Shown in pieces: positions 24,501 to 37,470 of a DNA stretch of 64,000 nt (within the stretch, counting starts at the first letter, position 1; every line of letters starts with the position of its first letter). The notes beneath the pieces were generated by a model. The model was not told where the DNA came from and ran no database searches. It saw nothing but the letters and a program-made list of their open reading frames with translations. The DNA is from Neurospora tetrasperma FGSC 2508 (taxonomy: Eukaryota; Ascomycota; Sordariomycetes; Sordariales; Sordariaceae). Both the position numbers and the translations under genes were made by a program. The stretch is taken from contig NW_009799100.1 in NCBI RefSeq assembly GCF_000213175.1, positions 372,001 to 436,000 on the forward strand. Direction: 5' to 3'.

Positions 24501-26663
24501 GCAGGACCCTGTCCAAAAGGTAATTGGGCAAAGCAACGTGGGGATACACTTGAAATGAGAAGGATGAGGTGACACTGCCAACCATTATTTTACCTGCGTT
24601 TCATGGAAAAAAGCACAGGCTTGGATTGTCCGTTGCACCTCGTACAGTCCGTCAGGACCCGACTCTGTGGGAATGAGGGCTTTCTGGACTTACCTACATA
24701 GGTACATACTACCGACAGCTTTTTGCCAATTTCCCGAGCTTCTGTACGGTACCAAACCTGAAAGGAGTGCACTGTTGAGTGATGTCAAGGTACAGTACTG
24801 TACCTAAGGTACCCTGTATGCGACTAACGAACTCGGCCTTGTTCTTGTAACGACCCCGAATGGCAGGTGCACTGCTGCAAGGCAATCGTGGTCTCGAAGT
24901 GGAATTTGTAGGACCGGAGAACTGAAAGTTGGGTGCAGGTGCCGGGCGGACGGTTCGAGGTAAGCAACTCCTGTCGGCGAAGGGAAGGGATCCAAGTCCG
25001 GGTGGTCCTGGTAAGAAGAGCATTAATCGGGAGCGTTGCCAAGTGGTATCTGAGTGAAATCCAACGTCTATCGGACTTGACAGTTGACGGAGACACAACG
25101 GGATGAGTTCCGCCTTTCTGGACCTCGGGAACATCTCAAAGGGGAAAAGGGTCGGTGATTAGCTGCGTGTGTCGGCTTTCAGCTCCCCCCGCATTCCAGC
25201 ATTCCAGACGGGACCCTACCCGCGACCGACCCGCGATCCGTCGTCCGGTGTGTCTGTGTCTGACGAACTGAAGGGGATTGATCGGGGACGGAGATATCAC
25301 AGTCCATCCAGTTAGGCCAGTTCTTGAAATCGGTGGTACACTACCTCTAGTGATGGATGGGAGGTACAAAGGTACATTAATACAATCCGCCAATGGCTGG
25401 TCCGTCTCCTGCAGTGTAAGTGTCTAGGTCACCAAGGGCAATTACTACTGGGTGGCCTCTTTTCAGCCCGCCTGTCAGTGTCGACAATAGGAGAGTTCCT
25501 GCCCTCTTGTGTCGCCGGTTACCTCAGATCTTCCATTACTCTACTGTAGTGCCTGCCGACCGGACAAGATGCATCAACTATGCACCTCTAGGGAAGGAAT
25601 GGATTGGGAAAGGGAGATTGCGTGGGACGGACTGACATGACACGGCAAGTGCAAGTAGTGTACATAGTAGGTGTACATGAAAGTTGGCCCGGGGTACATT
25701 ATATTGAGGGTCGACTTTGTATTTAGTACCTTTCCGAGCGCCCATTTTGGTCCTTTTCTTCTTTCATCGTTTTTGATTTCACTTCTTCACATCCCGTACA
25801 ATTCACCTTGTTGCAGCTTTCAGTGTCTTTTTGGTATCTTCCTGGTAGGGCTAGCTGCCTTTTTGTATTAGTCGTTGACTCTGTCTCTGACTCGGATGCC
25901 CCCGGCTGCCCCGTGTGCCTGGTACCGAGACCGAGACAATTAATACTCCATCTGAAAGTACCTTGTTCCCGCCATCATCCGAACCCAGGCTATCTCTCTC
26001 TCTCTCTCTCTCTGCAAATCGCTCCCCTTTCTCCGTCCCAGGTTACATACGTACACACGTCTCGTCTTCTCTTTTTTTCTTTTCCATCCTCCGGGATCCG
26101 ACGTCCGACGCCGTTGCACACGTCTCTCCCACTCAGCTAGCTAGCTACATACCTTGCCAGCCAGCCAGCCAAGCCAGGAACAAGACCTGGAGAGTGTGTC
26201 CTTGGGGTCGGGTCCAGTCCAGGCCCTTCATCCAGTGCCCAGTCGTCGCCAATCTCGGGTGCGTCTGTTCCTGGCAGACAGACGGGCCACTGTACAGTCT
26301 CCACCAGGGGAAGCTGCTGCTGATCACTGTCACAATCCCTCCTCGATCCAAGATTAACCAGATCCCACCAACAAAGAAGAGAGCAAAGCTGGTTTTCCCC
26401 CAGGTCAATTGATTGCGCATATTGAAGGGTCATCTATCCGGCCATCCAGGCAGTGAGTGCTTCGAGCGGAACTGGCGAGAAAGGGAACGGACTAGCCCCT
26501 GTGTGTGTGTTTGTGTGTGTGTGTCTGTCCTTTGGTAACAAGTACAGCAACTGGGAAGGAAAATCGTTAGCAAGAGGCAATTGTCGGGCTTGTTGTGGTT
26601 ACCGCCTGTTGTTGTGGTTCGGAATTTGGATATGACCAAGTTCAACAACTGACAGGTTCAAAA

Positions 26664-29600
26664 ATGACCGTCCCGATGGAGGGCATCGAATCCACACCGG
26701 CATCGGATCCGGCACCGGCACCGGCACCAGCGGCGGCACAGCAGTCGGACCATTCGGGGGGTCTATTGCCGCCAATCCACACCCTGCCAATGCCGCCAGC
26801 TCCGGCAACCAACAACTCCAACAACAACAACAACAGCTCCAACCGTCCGTTAACGCCGCCCGTCCAAGCCGTTGCAGCAGCAGCACCACCACCGCCGCCA
26901 CCTCAACTTCCGCCTATTACGGCTTTCCCACCCTACCAAGACCAATATCAACAATCGCCACATCAACACTCATCACCATGGCAACCCATCCACGTCCCCG
27001 GACTAACCCCTCCAAGTCAAACCTCGTACCAGCCGTCGCCGTCATCCGCACTCACGCCGTCGCCCACTGCTGTCAATCCCACCCCGCAACAACAACATCA
27101 ACAACAAATCACCCTCCCCGGTCCAGCGTCGTTATTAAACACTCACCACACCAACGCGTACCTTTCCGTTGTTGCCGCATCTACGCAGCCGCCCAGCATC
27201 GCAATCCCGTCAATCACCACTATTCCATCCCATGCCGCCCGCCAGGAACGGGCCCGTCAGGACCAACCGAACCGACAGGGACAGGGCCAACCTAAGAGGC
27301 GTAACCGCCCCGCTGTCTCGTGCATCCCATGCAGAGGCCGCAAAATCAAATGCGACAAACAGAAGCCGTGCGAAAGCTGCGTCAAGTCCAAATATATCAA
27401 GGGTCCCTGCAGGTACGATAAGAGTCGGTTACCCAAGGAAAAGAGGTGGCCAGGCGAAGCAGATTCGAGAATTCCTTCGCCAGAACCGCAACAGCGACAA
27501 CAACACCCGTCTATCCAGCCTGTTGATCCGAGCATTGGTGGTGCGCCATATGCCGTCGTGAAGGCGGAAGAGAGGACTTCCGTGCCTGGGCCGCCGCCTA
27601 CTGTGGATATACCATATCGCGACTCCGAGTCTGTTTCTTCGGACGGGTATGACGGCGGATCAGCTAGTCCCCGGCTGCCGCCCGTATCGTCGGCTTCCAG
27701 TCCGTTTCCTCGTCATGTCCATCCGGTGTCTGATGCGGAGGGAACGGAGGCATTGAGGAGGGAGGTGTGGATGTTGCGACAGCAAGTCGAGGAGTTGACA
27801 CATCGACAGCAGCTTCAGCAGAAACTACCATCAGGTCAAAGGCCGTTGCCGGAATTTAGACCTGACTCTCAGACTGGCGATAATCGCTGGCCCGTCAACC
27901 AACTCGTAAGTACCTCTCCCGCCCTCCTCCAGCACTTGCTTTTGCGTCACCACCACGACTCTCAAGACTGATATATCGCTTGATACCTAGTTCCCACTAG
28001 TCACTAGCGCCACCTACAAAGTCTTCAAGGAACCTAACGATAACGGCAAGGCCTTGATCAACCTCCGAACGTGCACCATTCTCTCGCAGAAAATCGAGGA
28101 AGCACACTCCGGAAGCATCAATCCCCTTGGCTTCAGCGACATCGGCGGCATTCTCCCCCTGTCGTACCGCCAAGACGCCCAACGTCTAGCCGAAGCCTAC
28201 TTCCGCACTTTCGAGAGCGTCTACCGCATTCTGCACGTGCCTACCTTCTGGACGCGGTTTGGAGAGTATTTTGGTGGTCAGCTTGACGGCCAGCTCGCCA
28301 AGGCCTTCCTTGTCCAGCTTCAGCTTTGCATGGCTATCGGGTCGGTCTTTGAGGATGCCGGCGGTTCACTGCGGAGGTATCAGGAGAGATGGATTCAGGA
28401 AGGCCAGTCGTGGCTTCTCCTTTGTCCGCCGACGAACCTTGCCGGGTTGCAGAGTATGTGTCTTTTGCATCTCGCCAAAGAGGTCTGCGGATTTGGTGGA
28501 AGTGGGGGTGAAGGAACCTACAACTCGGCCGGTTCTCTGCTGCGAAAAGCCATGTGTCTAGGCCTAAACCGGGATCCTGACGCGTCCATGCCCATTTACC
28601 AAGCCGAACTGTGTCGACGATTATGGGCCACCATTTTGGAAATGCTTGTCCAATCGAGCTTGGACATCGGCCTTCCACCGGGTATCTCGCTCACCGAATT
28701 CGATACTAGCCCGCCGGCAAATTACGACGACGAGCAGCTTGCCCCCTCGAGCTCGGGTCCCCGTCCCTCCGGGACATTCACGCAAACGACCATCCTTGTC
28801 GAATTGCACCGTTCGTTTCCTGTGCGGTTAGCTATCGCTCAACATCTCGCCACGCTTCTCAACTCCCCCAACACAAAGCCCCCGGCAGTCGAATCCGGAC
28901 CGACGACGAAGTCTCTCAGCACCGAACTGATAAGTGCATCGCGTGCACTAGCGGGCACGCTTCAACCGGGCTACGACCCTGCCGGCATCCTGCCGAATAG
29001 GATCTCCGCGTTCCAGCTTCGGATGGCGGAGATGTTAGTGGACCGGTTTTTTCTGGGGTTAAACTTGGCCTTGGTAAAACGCTTGGAGGTGGAAATGCCA
29101 GAAATTCGGACATATTGCGGCGCAGCAGCCGGCACAATCTGGAGGGGTGTTGTTTCGGGTCTAGGCAACCAAAGAGAAACAGGAGGAAGCTGTGGGAAAG
29201 GAGCGGCGCAACGTCATCAAATGGACGACTTCACGACCCTGGTAAGCCGCGGAAGCGGAACCTCGTATCATGCAACCGCCACGGTGGCCGTTTTGACTCT
29301 GCTGGTGGAATTGAGGCGGCAGATGGAGGAAGAGTGGGAACAACGAGGACTCCGACATGGCTCAACCTCAACAGCCTCACCAAGCAACAAGAACAACAAC
29401 TGGGAAGAACAAAGCACATCAGCAGAAGCAACAAGACAAGAATTCCTAGACCTGGCTTGTTCAGCTGTCGGCTGGATTTTTGGCAGAATCCAGCTTGCGA
29501 GCGTGGATACAGGGGCGTATGTTTGGATGTACCTGCTTTACTCGGCGGCTTTGGAAGAGGTGAAGGCTTTGCAGAGGAGGTGGGTGGCACATTTGCGGCA

Positions 29601-30193
29601 GCAGGATGGATCCTCGACTTCTCAGACAGACGCCAATGTGGAAAGACAAAGGGAAGAACAACTGAAAGAGCTGGTGAAGGAGCGAATTGCGAGTAATTTG
29701 AACAGGGTTGCTGAGCTTTTGAAGGAGGTTTGGCAATTCTCGAAGGAGGTGAATGGGACTGGCAATGACAATGGAAGTGAAAGCAATGGTGGAATGGCCG
29801 GGCGGCAAAGCAATGGCGATACTGCTGCATTGGCGGGCAGGGCCGCTGGCGAAACAAGCTTGGAGCTGGAGAAGATGGCAGAGAGGGGAGAGCGTCCAGT
29901 AAGTTATATTTGTTACCCCAATGTTTACTGCCCCCGTCGGCCCTGTCCGTGCTGATTGCTGTGCGCTGTGCGCTATGTCCCACTGTCGATGTTGGTCACC
30001 ATGCTTGAGCCAGGCAGTGAGGGCCAAGTGTGCTTTAAGTACTTGGTCGTTCTTGCTTGTCTATTTCGGTTCTTTGGCCGCGCCCTGATCCATTCCTGAC
30101 TGACGTTATCGCTTCTCCCAGGTCATCCGCTTTAACTCGGTCTTCGATCTGAGAAATTACAAACTTGTTTATATGCAGGAGTTGATGAACTAG
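26664..30193 (+). CDS. Zn2Cys6 binuclear cluster transcription factor
   Basis: Exons 26664..27905, 27991..29898 and 30122..30193 (introns of 85 and 222 nt, GTAAGT donors, both phase 0) give 1,073 residues. The N-terminal 200 residues are disordered, rich in Pro, Ala, Gln and Asn. The DNA-binding cluster spans about residues 220-249 with six Cys in CxxC-x6-C-x5-C-x2-C-x9-C spacing (starts SCIPCRGRKIKC, ends GPC), followed by a basic linker. A short coiled coil at about 362-390 (EVWMLRQQVEELTHRQ) suggests dimerisation. The middle homology region, about 475-760, has the fungal-specific TF fold with YRILHVPTFW, GSLLRKAMCLGLNRDPD and ATILEMLVQSSLD. The protein ends YKLVYMQELMN, a typical conserved tail. 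A nuclear regulator; target genes cannot be told, and I do not recognise the orthologue. Confidence 0.88.
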
Positions 30194-33133
30194 GCATATC
30201 CGTCACGCATCTATGGTTAATTGGATCGGACCGAATCGGGGGCGGTAGAGAGTCGGCAGCGGTCGGAAAATGTGGGGCACAGAACGGGCCGGGTGTGGAT
30301 TATTGCTTCATTACAAGGAAATAAATGGTCATGTCGGGGCAGGAACAGGGCAATAAATGGTCAATCAAGTATGTGTGCGGGCATCTTGGGCACAGGAGAA
30401 ATGAGGCCTATGTGTGTTGTTAGGTATTTGGGGGCTGTCGTCGATTCCTTGGAGGATCTGACGCTTGCATTCGGTCGCCCCCAGGTAGTTACTTGGTTAT
30501 GGTTACTCGATGGACAGAGTTATCAAGCTCAATGCATCGATAAATGCATTAGCATACAACGTGGAAGGTATTCTTAGGATGTTCTTATATAATGGGGACA
30601 TGAATGATTGGAAGTGTCACGTAAGTAGCCGACACTGCTAATATCAAATAGAGGAAACACGTGCCGTCTTGATTGAAGACATTGAATAATAGCTTTCACC
30701 AACGCTTAGGGACTTGTTAGAATATCTAGCTCCCAATCACGTTAACATCAATTCTCTTCCTTACAAGTCACTCGGGGTCGTTGTCATGGCCAACAGCGAA
30801 TGTTGGAATGACCAGATTACTAGAAATTGAGACTGTATGGGCTACGATGATTGATTTTATATACATTTGTCACGGAATCATGTTTGTAGCTTCGTAATTC
30901 TGGGCCTTTGCTGGTAGCAGAGGGTGCGTATAGGTTTTGGAGGGGTGGCTGAACAAGAAATAACTTGATTACCTCCCTCCACACTCGGAAGCCAGGTGTC
31001 TCCCACGTGAAATGTCCAAGTTTGTTGGGGTATCTCTGAGGCTTCAGCAATACGAGGCGGATCATGCAGGTATAAAATGTACGCCAGTCGCCAGCAGGAA
31101 CAAGGAAAGTTGGTTTTGCCTCCTCCAACTCAACCAAGTCCCACACCCACAGTGAAGGTGTAGCTGGTTCTCCAGCGTTGCTCACGGTTCGTGGGTAGAA
31201 TGAAGGGAGTGGGTTGGTTGATTACTTACCTAGGTTAACTAACGGTTGCTCACCGTGACCACCAGTTAAATATTGCAGACTGCATCGTTCGGAATCCATA
31301 CGCCCTTCCCATGGCACCTTCCAAAGGCAACAGAGAAGGAAAAGGTACCGATACCCCAGCCATCACCAGAAGTCCACGACCCTCCTGGAAAATGCAATGG
31401 TGTCTTAGGTATTCCTCTTTCTAATCAACCACCCTCCAACTCTTCCACCGAACCCTGGCATTGGCACCACGAGTGGCTGCACACTACTCCCTTTCATTCC
31501 ACCCACGAACCTCGAGTACCGGTGAAAACCAGGCTGCAGGGTCAAGTTGCTACAAACCAAGACCGAAGACAAAGATTCCCAGTTGTTCTCACCATCGCGG
31601 ACAACCTGACCATTGAACTCCAGGACACCTGGCCTCAGCATCTCCATGTCCTATGCAAGCACGAATGTCAGGGTCGTTATCTGCCCATTGCCACCACACA
31701 AGCCATTATGGGATCCTGCCTAGCTAGGTATCTGCATACTAATCTGTCATAGTATGTGAGTAAACCGGGCATAGAAAGCTACGTGCATTCAGATAACACG
31801 GGTATAGACACAGCTTCCTGCCCTTGGAAAAAACCAGTCAGTAACAGGTTCCAGTGAACACCACGTACATGCCTAGGTACATCTCCTAACATGGCACGCC
31901 TCACATATATCACGTCTACCGCCCGGAAGTCCGAAGCCGGGTCCCCCCCCCCCNNNNNNNNNNNNNNNNNNNNNNNNNNNNNNNNNNNNNNNNNNNNNNN
32001 NNNNNNNNNNNNNNNNNNNNNNNNNNNNNNNNNNNNNNNNNNNNNNNNNNNNNNNNNNNNNNNNNNNNNNNNNNNNNNNNNNNNNNNNNNNNNNNNNNNN
32101 NNNNNNNNNNNNNNNNNNNNNNNNNNNNNNNNNNNNNNNNNNNNNNNNNNNNNNNNNNNNNNNNNNNNNNNNNNNNNNNNNNNNNNNNNNNNNNNNNNNN
32201 NNNNNNNNNNNNNNNNNNNNNNNNNNNNNNNNNNNNNNNNNNNNNNNNNNNNNNNNNNNNNNNNNNNNNNNNNNNNNNNNNNNNNNNNNNNNNNNNNNNN
32301 NNNNNNNNNNNNNNNNNNNNNNNNNNNNNNNNNNNNNNNNNNNNNNNNNNNNNNNNNNNNNNNNNNNNNNNNNNNNNNNNNNNNNNNNNNNNNNNNNNNN
32401 NNNNNNNNNNNNNNNNNNNNNNNNNNNNNNNNNNNNNNNNNNNNNNNNNNNNNNNNNNNNNNNNNNNNNNNNNNNNNNNNNNNNNNNNNNNNNNNNNNNN
32501 NNNNNNNNNNNNNNNNNNNNNNNNNNNNNNNNNNNNNNNNNNNNNNNNNNNNNNNNNNNNNNNNNNNNNNNNNNNNNNNNNNNNNNNNNNNNNNNNNNNN
32601 NNNNNNNNNNNNNNNNNNNNNNNNNNNNNNNNNNNNNNNNNNNNNNNNNNNNNNNNNNNNNNNNNNNNNNNNNNNNNNNNNNNNNNNNNNNNNNNNNNNN
32701 NNNNNNNNNNNNNNNNNNNNNNNNNNNNNNNNNNNNNNNNNNNNNNNNNNNNNNNNNNNNNNNNNNNNNNNNNNNNNNNNNNNNNNNNNNNNNNNNNNNN
32801 NNNNNNNNNNNNNNCCCCCCCCCCCCCCCCCCCTAAGGAAATCCGTGGCATAGGTGTCCAAGTTGGTGGTAGCAACGGGCACAAAATACGGTACAAAAGG
32901 CCACCCTTCTCCCCTCTGCTGTCCGTCCTCCCTTTGGCTTTCTTTTCCCCCCTCTCTCCCTCTCTCGAAGCACACTTATAAGAGTGCAACCCAACCCACT
33001 TTTTCATTTTTCTTTCTTCCACACTCTCCATCTATCCATCCATCCATCCATCACTGAACCAAGCAACCAAGTACACATTCATTGCACACCAACAAGCCCA
33101 TCAACGACCATTCTCAAGAAGGTATCGGCGGGG
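30194..33133. other. Spacer with assembly gap
   Basis: About 2.9 kb of which 861 bp is N. A 121-codon minus frame (30820-31185) and a 159-codon plus frame (31273-31752) lack motifs or supporting signals, and I do not call them. The last 150 bp before the next gene is CT-rich with CATC repeats, as in fungal leaders. Confidence 0.5.
31954..32814. other. Assembly gap (861 N) between poly-C runs
   Basis: The left flank ends in 11 C and the right flank begins with about 19 C. The homopolymer on both sides suggests the gap reflects a failed G/C-rich read. Confidence 0.99.
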
Positions 33134-34753
33134 ATGATGGACCCCCCACCCGAGGAGATGCATGAATTGCATCGCATCTACACCCCTTCCGGCTCCAGCT
33201 CGTCTGCCTCCTCCATTTCCTCCTCCATGTCCTCCTCCGTGTCCTCCTCCGACCTGAACTCCAACGACATTGACATGAACAACCTCGAGCATAACAACAT
33301 GAAAAAGCACGACGACAGTTTGGACCCGCCGCCAAGTTACAGCCCGTATCCCCCACCCCCTCAGACCAATTCTTCTTCCTCTCCCTCTCCTGCTCCTTCG
33401 AGTAGCAGTTCTCCTTCTTCTTCTCCTCCTCCCCCTCCCCTGACTAGTCCCCCTCCCTCAACCAATTCTTCTCCTTCTTCTCCTTCTACTTCTTCTTCTC
33501 CTCCTCCTGCATCAGCGGCAGCAGCTACCTCTACTGCTGCTAGTGGTAGTGGTAGTGGTAATACCCACCCCGCCGAGCCCGAGCATCGTCCTGCTCCCCA
33601 GTCATCTTCTTTCTCTCGGCAGAACTTGGCCACCGCCCTCTTCGGCTTTCTTCTCCTCCTGGTATTTGGATACCTCCTCATTGCGTATGTGGTGATTCCG
33701 GGGTGGAAGGAGGTGGTAGGGAAAGGGAAGGGGGGGATCGAGGAGGCCAAGATGAGGGGTGCACATGGTGCACATGGTTCGAGTGAGGTGAGTTACACAT
33801 CCCCTTACCTACCTCTACCACCTGATAATAATGAAATGGGAAGGAGATACTAACATGACAAAGGCACAACCCCAATTCGACATGGACCAAAATAGTAGCA
33901 CCGTACAAGTTCTTCCAATGGAACTTCGTTCTCTCAAATCAGCAGCAGCAGACGATAAAAACAACAACGATAACAAACTGAACGCGCGCGGCATGACCCC
34001 CACTCAGACAGACAAAACCTACCATGTCTCCAACAGACATGTAGTCCCGCAGTTGACGGGCACCGCAGTCCCCAAGGGAATCAGTGCCGAGGAACTAGTC
34101 AGTTACAAGCCGGCAGATTGGATGCAGGCAGCCAGTGGGTTTGAGGTTGTTCACCAGGATGGGGATACCACAACTTCCTCTTCTAACGATGGCGGATCAG
34201 CAGCAGCAGCCCTGAGAAGAAAAAGTCTTCAAGCGGGTGGTGTTGCTCGTTTGCGTCGTCGTAATCATCGTCGTGCTGCCCCTGAGCAGCCAGCAGCTGA
34301 TGACATGGAACCAACAAAGTTGAAGCAACAAGATAAATTGTTCCAGCTTGGATCGGGTGGTTGGCTGACTTTGACTCCCACTGCTGCTGCTTCCCCTACT
34401 GGTGGAGGTCCGTCCGAGTCCGAGTCCGATCACCACCAGCAGCATCACGGTCTCGATAGCGACCTTAAGAAAAAGAAAGAAGAAGAAGAAGAGGCCAGCG
34501 AGCCGCGTGAAGAAATGGTGGAAGTTACCAAGACCAGGGTCAGAAGAACCATCCACCCAAAGATTCCGGTGCCAATCTCCGCTTTGCATCCCTCTACCTC
34601 TACTGCTGCTGCGGTGGACGATGTTTCCATGGACGGTGGAAGGCTGGGGCTGTTAACTACATGGCATGATCATTTGCTTGTTGTTCCTCCTTCCTTGACA
34701 CCGGCAGCAACAGCAACAGCAAAGCCCGAGTCATCGTCATCGTCACCGGAGCA

Positions 34754-34795
<42 letters not shown>

Positions 34796-37470
34796 AAAGT
34801 CACAAGCCATGGAGGATGCAGCAGCGCTACGGTTTGGACAGACTACCTCTATGGATGCACGTGATCAGCTTGTCAAGAGGGGTGGTGAGTCCTGGACTAA
34901 ACCGAGGATCCCGATACCTGTAACTGTGAGTACCAAGGATGGGGCGGCGGCGGGGGCGGAGTCTACTCCTACTGCTGCCAATAGGGAGTCTACTACCTCC
35001 AAGAAGAGTTCTGTTGTTGCGGGTAATTTGGGAGGGGTAGGGGAGAAGTATGGGACAGGAGCACAAGCAGCGAAGGGAGGATTGCACGCAGATAACTCGA
35101 AGATGATGCAGAAGGGGGGCCAAGGTGTACCTCTTGCGGATGGGAGGGGGGTGAGTTCTTTCTCTTCGTTTTCCCCTTGCCCTTCTCTCCTTTTGTTTCT
35201 GCTTCTTCCTCTTCCCCTTTCTTCCTTCACCTTTTTTTTTTTTTTTTTTTTTTTTTTTGGCCCTTTCTTTTCCATGCATTTGCGTTCCCTTTTAATTGGG
35301 GAAGAAGAAGAAGAGGTTACTAACAAGTCATGCAACAAACAAACAGACCTACTATCCCCCTTACAGCAACAACAACAACAATAACAACAACTTTGTTCGC
35401 CGTCGTGATCGCGACCAGCAGTACCACGGCTGGCCTACACTCACACCCCTACCACCACAAGGGAAAAGTAGCACCAGCAGTAGCCGCGCAGGCGCAGGCG
35501 GCGGTGGCGGCGAGTGGGTGGTGGGAAATACACCACGAAGTAGTGGTGGTGGCATCCACACTCTCGGAGGTCCGGGCCGTTATTCTGCAGCTACTGCAGC
35601 TGCAGCTACTCGTCGCCCAGCGGTGACGGCGGCGACGGCGTCTGCTGTTACTCACGCTGGTACAGTAGTAGCTGCTGGTGGTGGTCATCAGTTGTATGGT
35701 GGTGCTGGTGCTGCCCCTGCTGAGTCGTCTTCTTCTTCTTCTTCTGCAAGTAAGCATGCTGCTGAGATGGTGATTCACAAGAACAACAAGCACACACCTC
35801 GACACGCCGCCGCCGCCGCTTCGTCGGCCTCTGCTGCCTCTGCTCCTTCTGCCTCTGGCACTGGCACTGCCATTTCTTCCACTGCGGCTTTGTCGCAGTC
35901 GCAGCAGCGCGGTGCTGGCCGTCTTGAGTACTGGCGATATGAAAAGAGCGAGGAGCGGGAGGAGGAGGAGGAGGAGGAAGACAGTAGCACCATTAAAGCC
36001 ACTGCTGCTCCTACTACTACTGGTAACATCAAGAGTAAAGGTAAAGGAAAGGGCCACCAGGGACATGGACATGGAAGTTTCCACGCGCGCCGCTCCTCGC
36101 GACCTGCTGCACCTGTCGTAGGCGTCACTCATCATCATCTTGACTCGTGGGCAAACAACAACGGCGATGACGAGGTTGAGTATGGCAGCAACGCACTCAT
36201 GAAACTCCCTCGCTCGGGTGTTGTTGAGACGGGCGGTCTGAGCACCACCACTGAAGAAGACACCACTGAAGGCTCCAACGCCGCCGGCGACGGGTCTTTG
36301 GATGAGGAAGAGGAGTCCGAGGATCAATCTCATCGCTTGTCGTCGTCGGAGTCACCTGAGGAAGTGGAGGAGGTTCATCACCACCGCGGTGGTGACTACA
36401 AGGCTTTGATTTCTTTGCATTATCCGAATCAAAAGGTCAAGGAATGGTGGAATCATTTAATCCGGGGACGGATTGGGGGCGGTGGGATTGATCATCATCA
36501 TCGAAAGGGGCTGAAAGGTAGGGAGAAGAGGATGGTGAAGGAGACTGACACGACGGACACGGCGACAGTGGTGGGTTGTGACGAGAAGAAGAAAAAGAAG
36601 GGGATGAAGTGTGGTCTGGAGATTGTCGTCTCCAAGACGTCTGCGAACGGCAGCTCCGTCACAGCCACGGCTTCATTGACAGTCAAGGCCTCGCCCAAGT
36701 GGTGGACTCCTCATCCCCATTTGAAGACCACGAGCGCCGCCTCTGCTGCGTCTGCCTCTGCCGCCTCCGCTGCCTCTATCCTCTCCGCCACTCCCACTCC
36801 TGCCACCCCCTCTTTCTCTCCCAGCCCAACAACTCCCACTCCCACTCCCACTCTCACCCTCATTGCTGCTGCTGCTCCTCTCGCCGGCGGCGCCGGCGCC
36901 AACACCAAATTACCCGGAACTACCCTCATTTCCTCCTCCCTCCCCGCCGCCGAAAACAACAGTAACCTTCCAGGGACTCCCACCACCCTTCGCAACAACA
37001 CCCCCAATCCCAACCCCAACAACCCCAACGCCCCAAAACCCCAATTCCCCCAAAAGAAAAACCGCGCCGTCCCACCCGACTACAACGACCCCCACCGCGA
37101 AGACATCGTCGTCCCAGGCATTCTGGAAATCCACCTCACCCCCGAGGAAGCCAAGCCGGAGATCATGAACGCCAAGTACGACTACTGGGAGTTTATCGCG
37201 CCGCCCGATCTTTACTATGTCTCGGACCAGGATTCGCCTATGAATCCGTACGGGCGGGGCGAGAGGAGGAGGAGGCTGGTGGACACTACTAGAGGTACCT
37301 TAACTTCGACCGTGGAAGACAACAACAAAAGAGCGGAGGACGATGTAGGAAGAGAAGGAAGGGAGGAAAGAGGAAGGGAAGTAAGGGGACATGAAAGGGA
37401 AGAAAGAGGAGAAAGAGAAGAAAGAGGAGGAGAAGAAGAAGCAGGGGCAGGGGTAGGGAAAAAAACATGA
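33134..37470 (+). CDS. Large low-complexity single-pass membrane protein, unknown function
   Basis: Exons 33134..33787, 33864..35150 and 35347..37470 (introns of 76 and 196 nt, GTGAGT donors, CTAAC branch sites, both phase 0) give 1,354 residues. I do not recognise the family. Residues 1-160 are Ser/Pro-rich without a signal peptide. One hydrophobic helix follows at about 166-190 (ATALFGFLLLLVFGYLLIAY). The rest is mostly disordered: Ser/Ala/Gly stretches, a Gln run near residue 514, His-rich and acidic blocks, and Arg/Glu repeats at the C-terminus. Two parts look folded: around SLHYPNQKVKEWWNHLIRG in exon 3 and, near residue 1231, HREDIVVPGILEIHLTPEE through YDYWEFIAPPDLYYV. The second intron contains 27 T in a row. 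The frame stays open for 4.3 kb through both splices, which supports a real gene. The topology is probably tail-out or a nuclear/ER anchor; this is inference. Confidence 0.75.

Larger units (their letters stand above)
16528..26663. other. Gene-poor 10-kb spacer with simple repeats
   Basis: No frame here has protein-like composition, a recognisable motif or a convincing splice pattern. What can be seen: scattered TAGGTA/TACCTA motifs from about 18.7 kb on; tetranucleotide-like tracts near 19.55 and 20.2 kb; an N gap at 20936-21572; ACGG repeats just after it; a GGCG tract near 24.0 kb; and a (TC)n tract near 25.99 kb. The final part must include the promoter and leader of the Zn2Cys6 gene, and a (TG)n-like tract lies about 150 bp before its ATG. 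A long noncoding transcript cannot be excluded. Confidence 0.55.

Noticed and set aside
31240-31270. 5S rRNA-like GTGACCACCAG segment
   Set aside because: Only this short piece resembles dispersed fungal 5S genes; the rest of the 120-nt gene is absent.
31273-31752. 159-codon plus frame
   Set aside because: No recognisable domain, and the Pro/His/Thr-rich composition is like that of other shadow frames here.
31779-33031. Long frames across the second N gap
   Set aside because: Same artefact; the flanks are poly-C and simple sequence.
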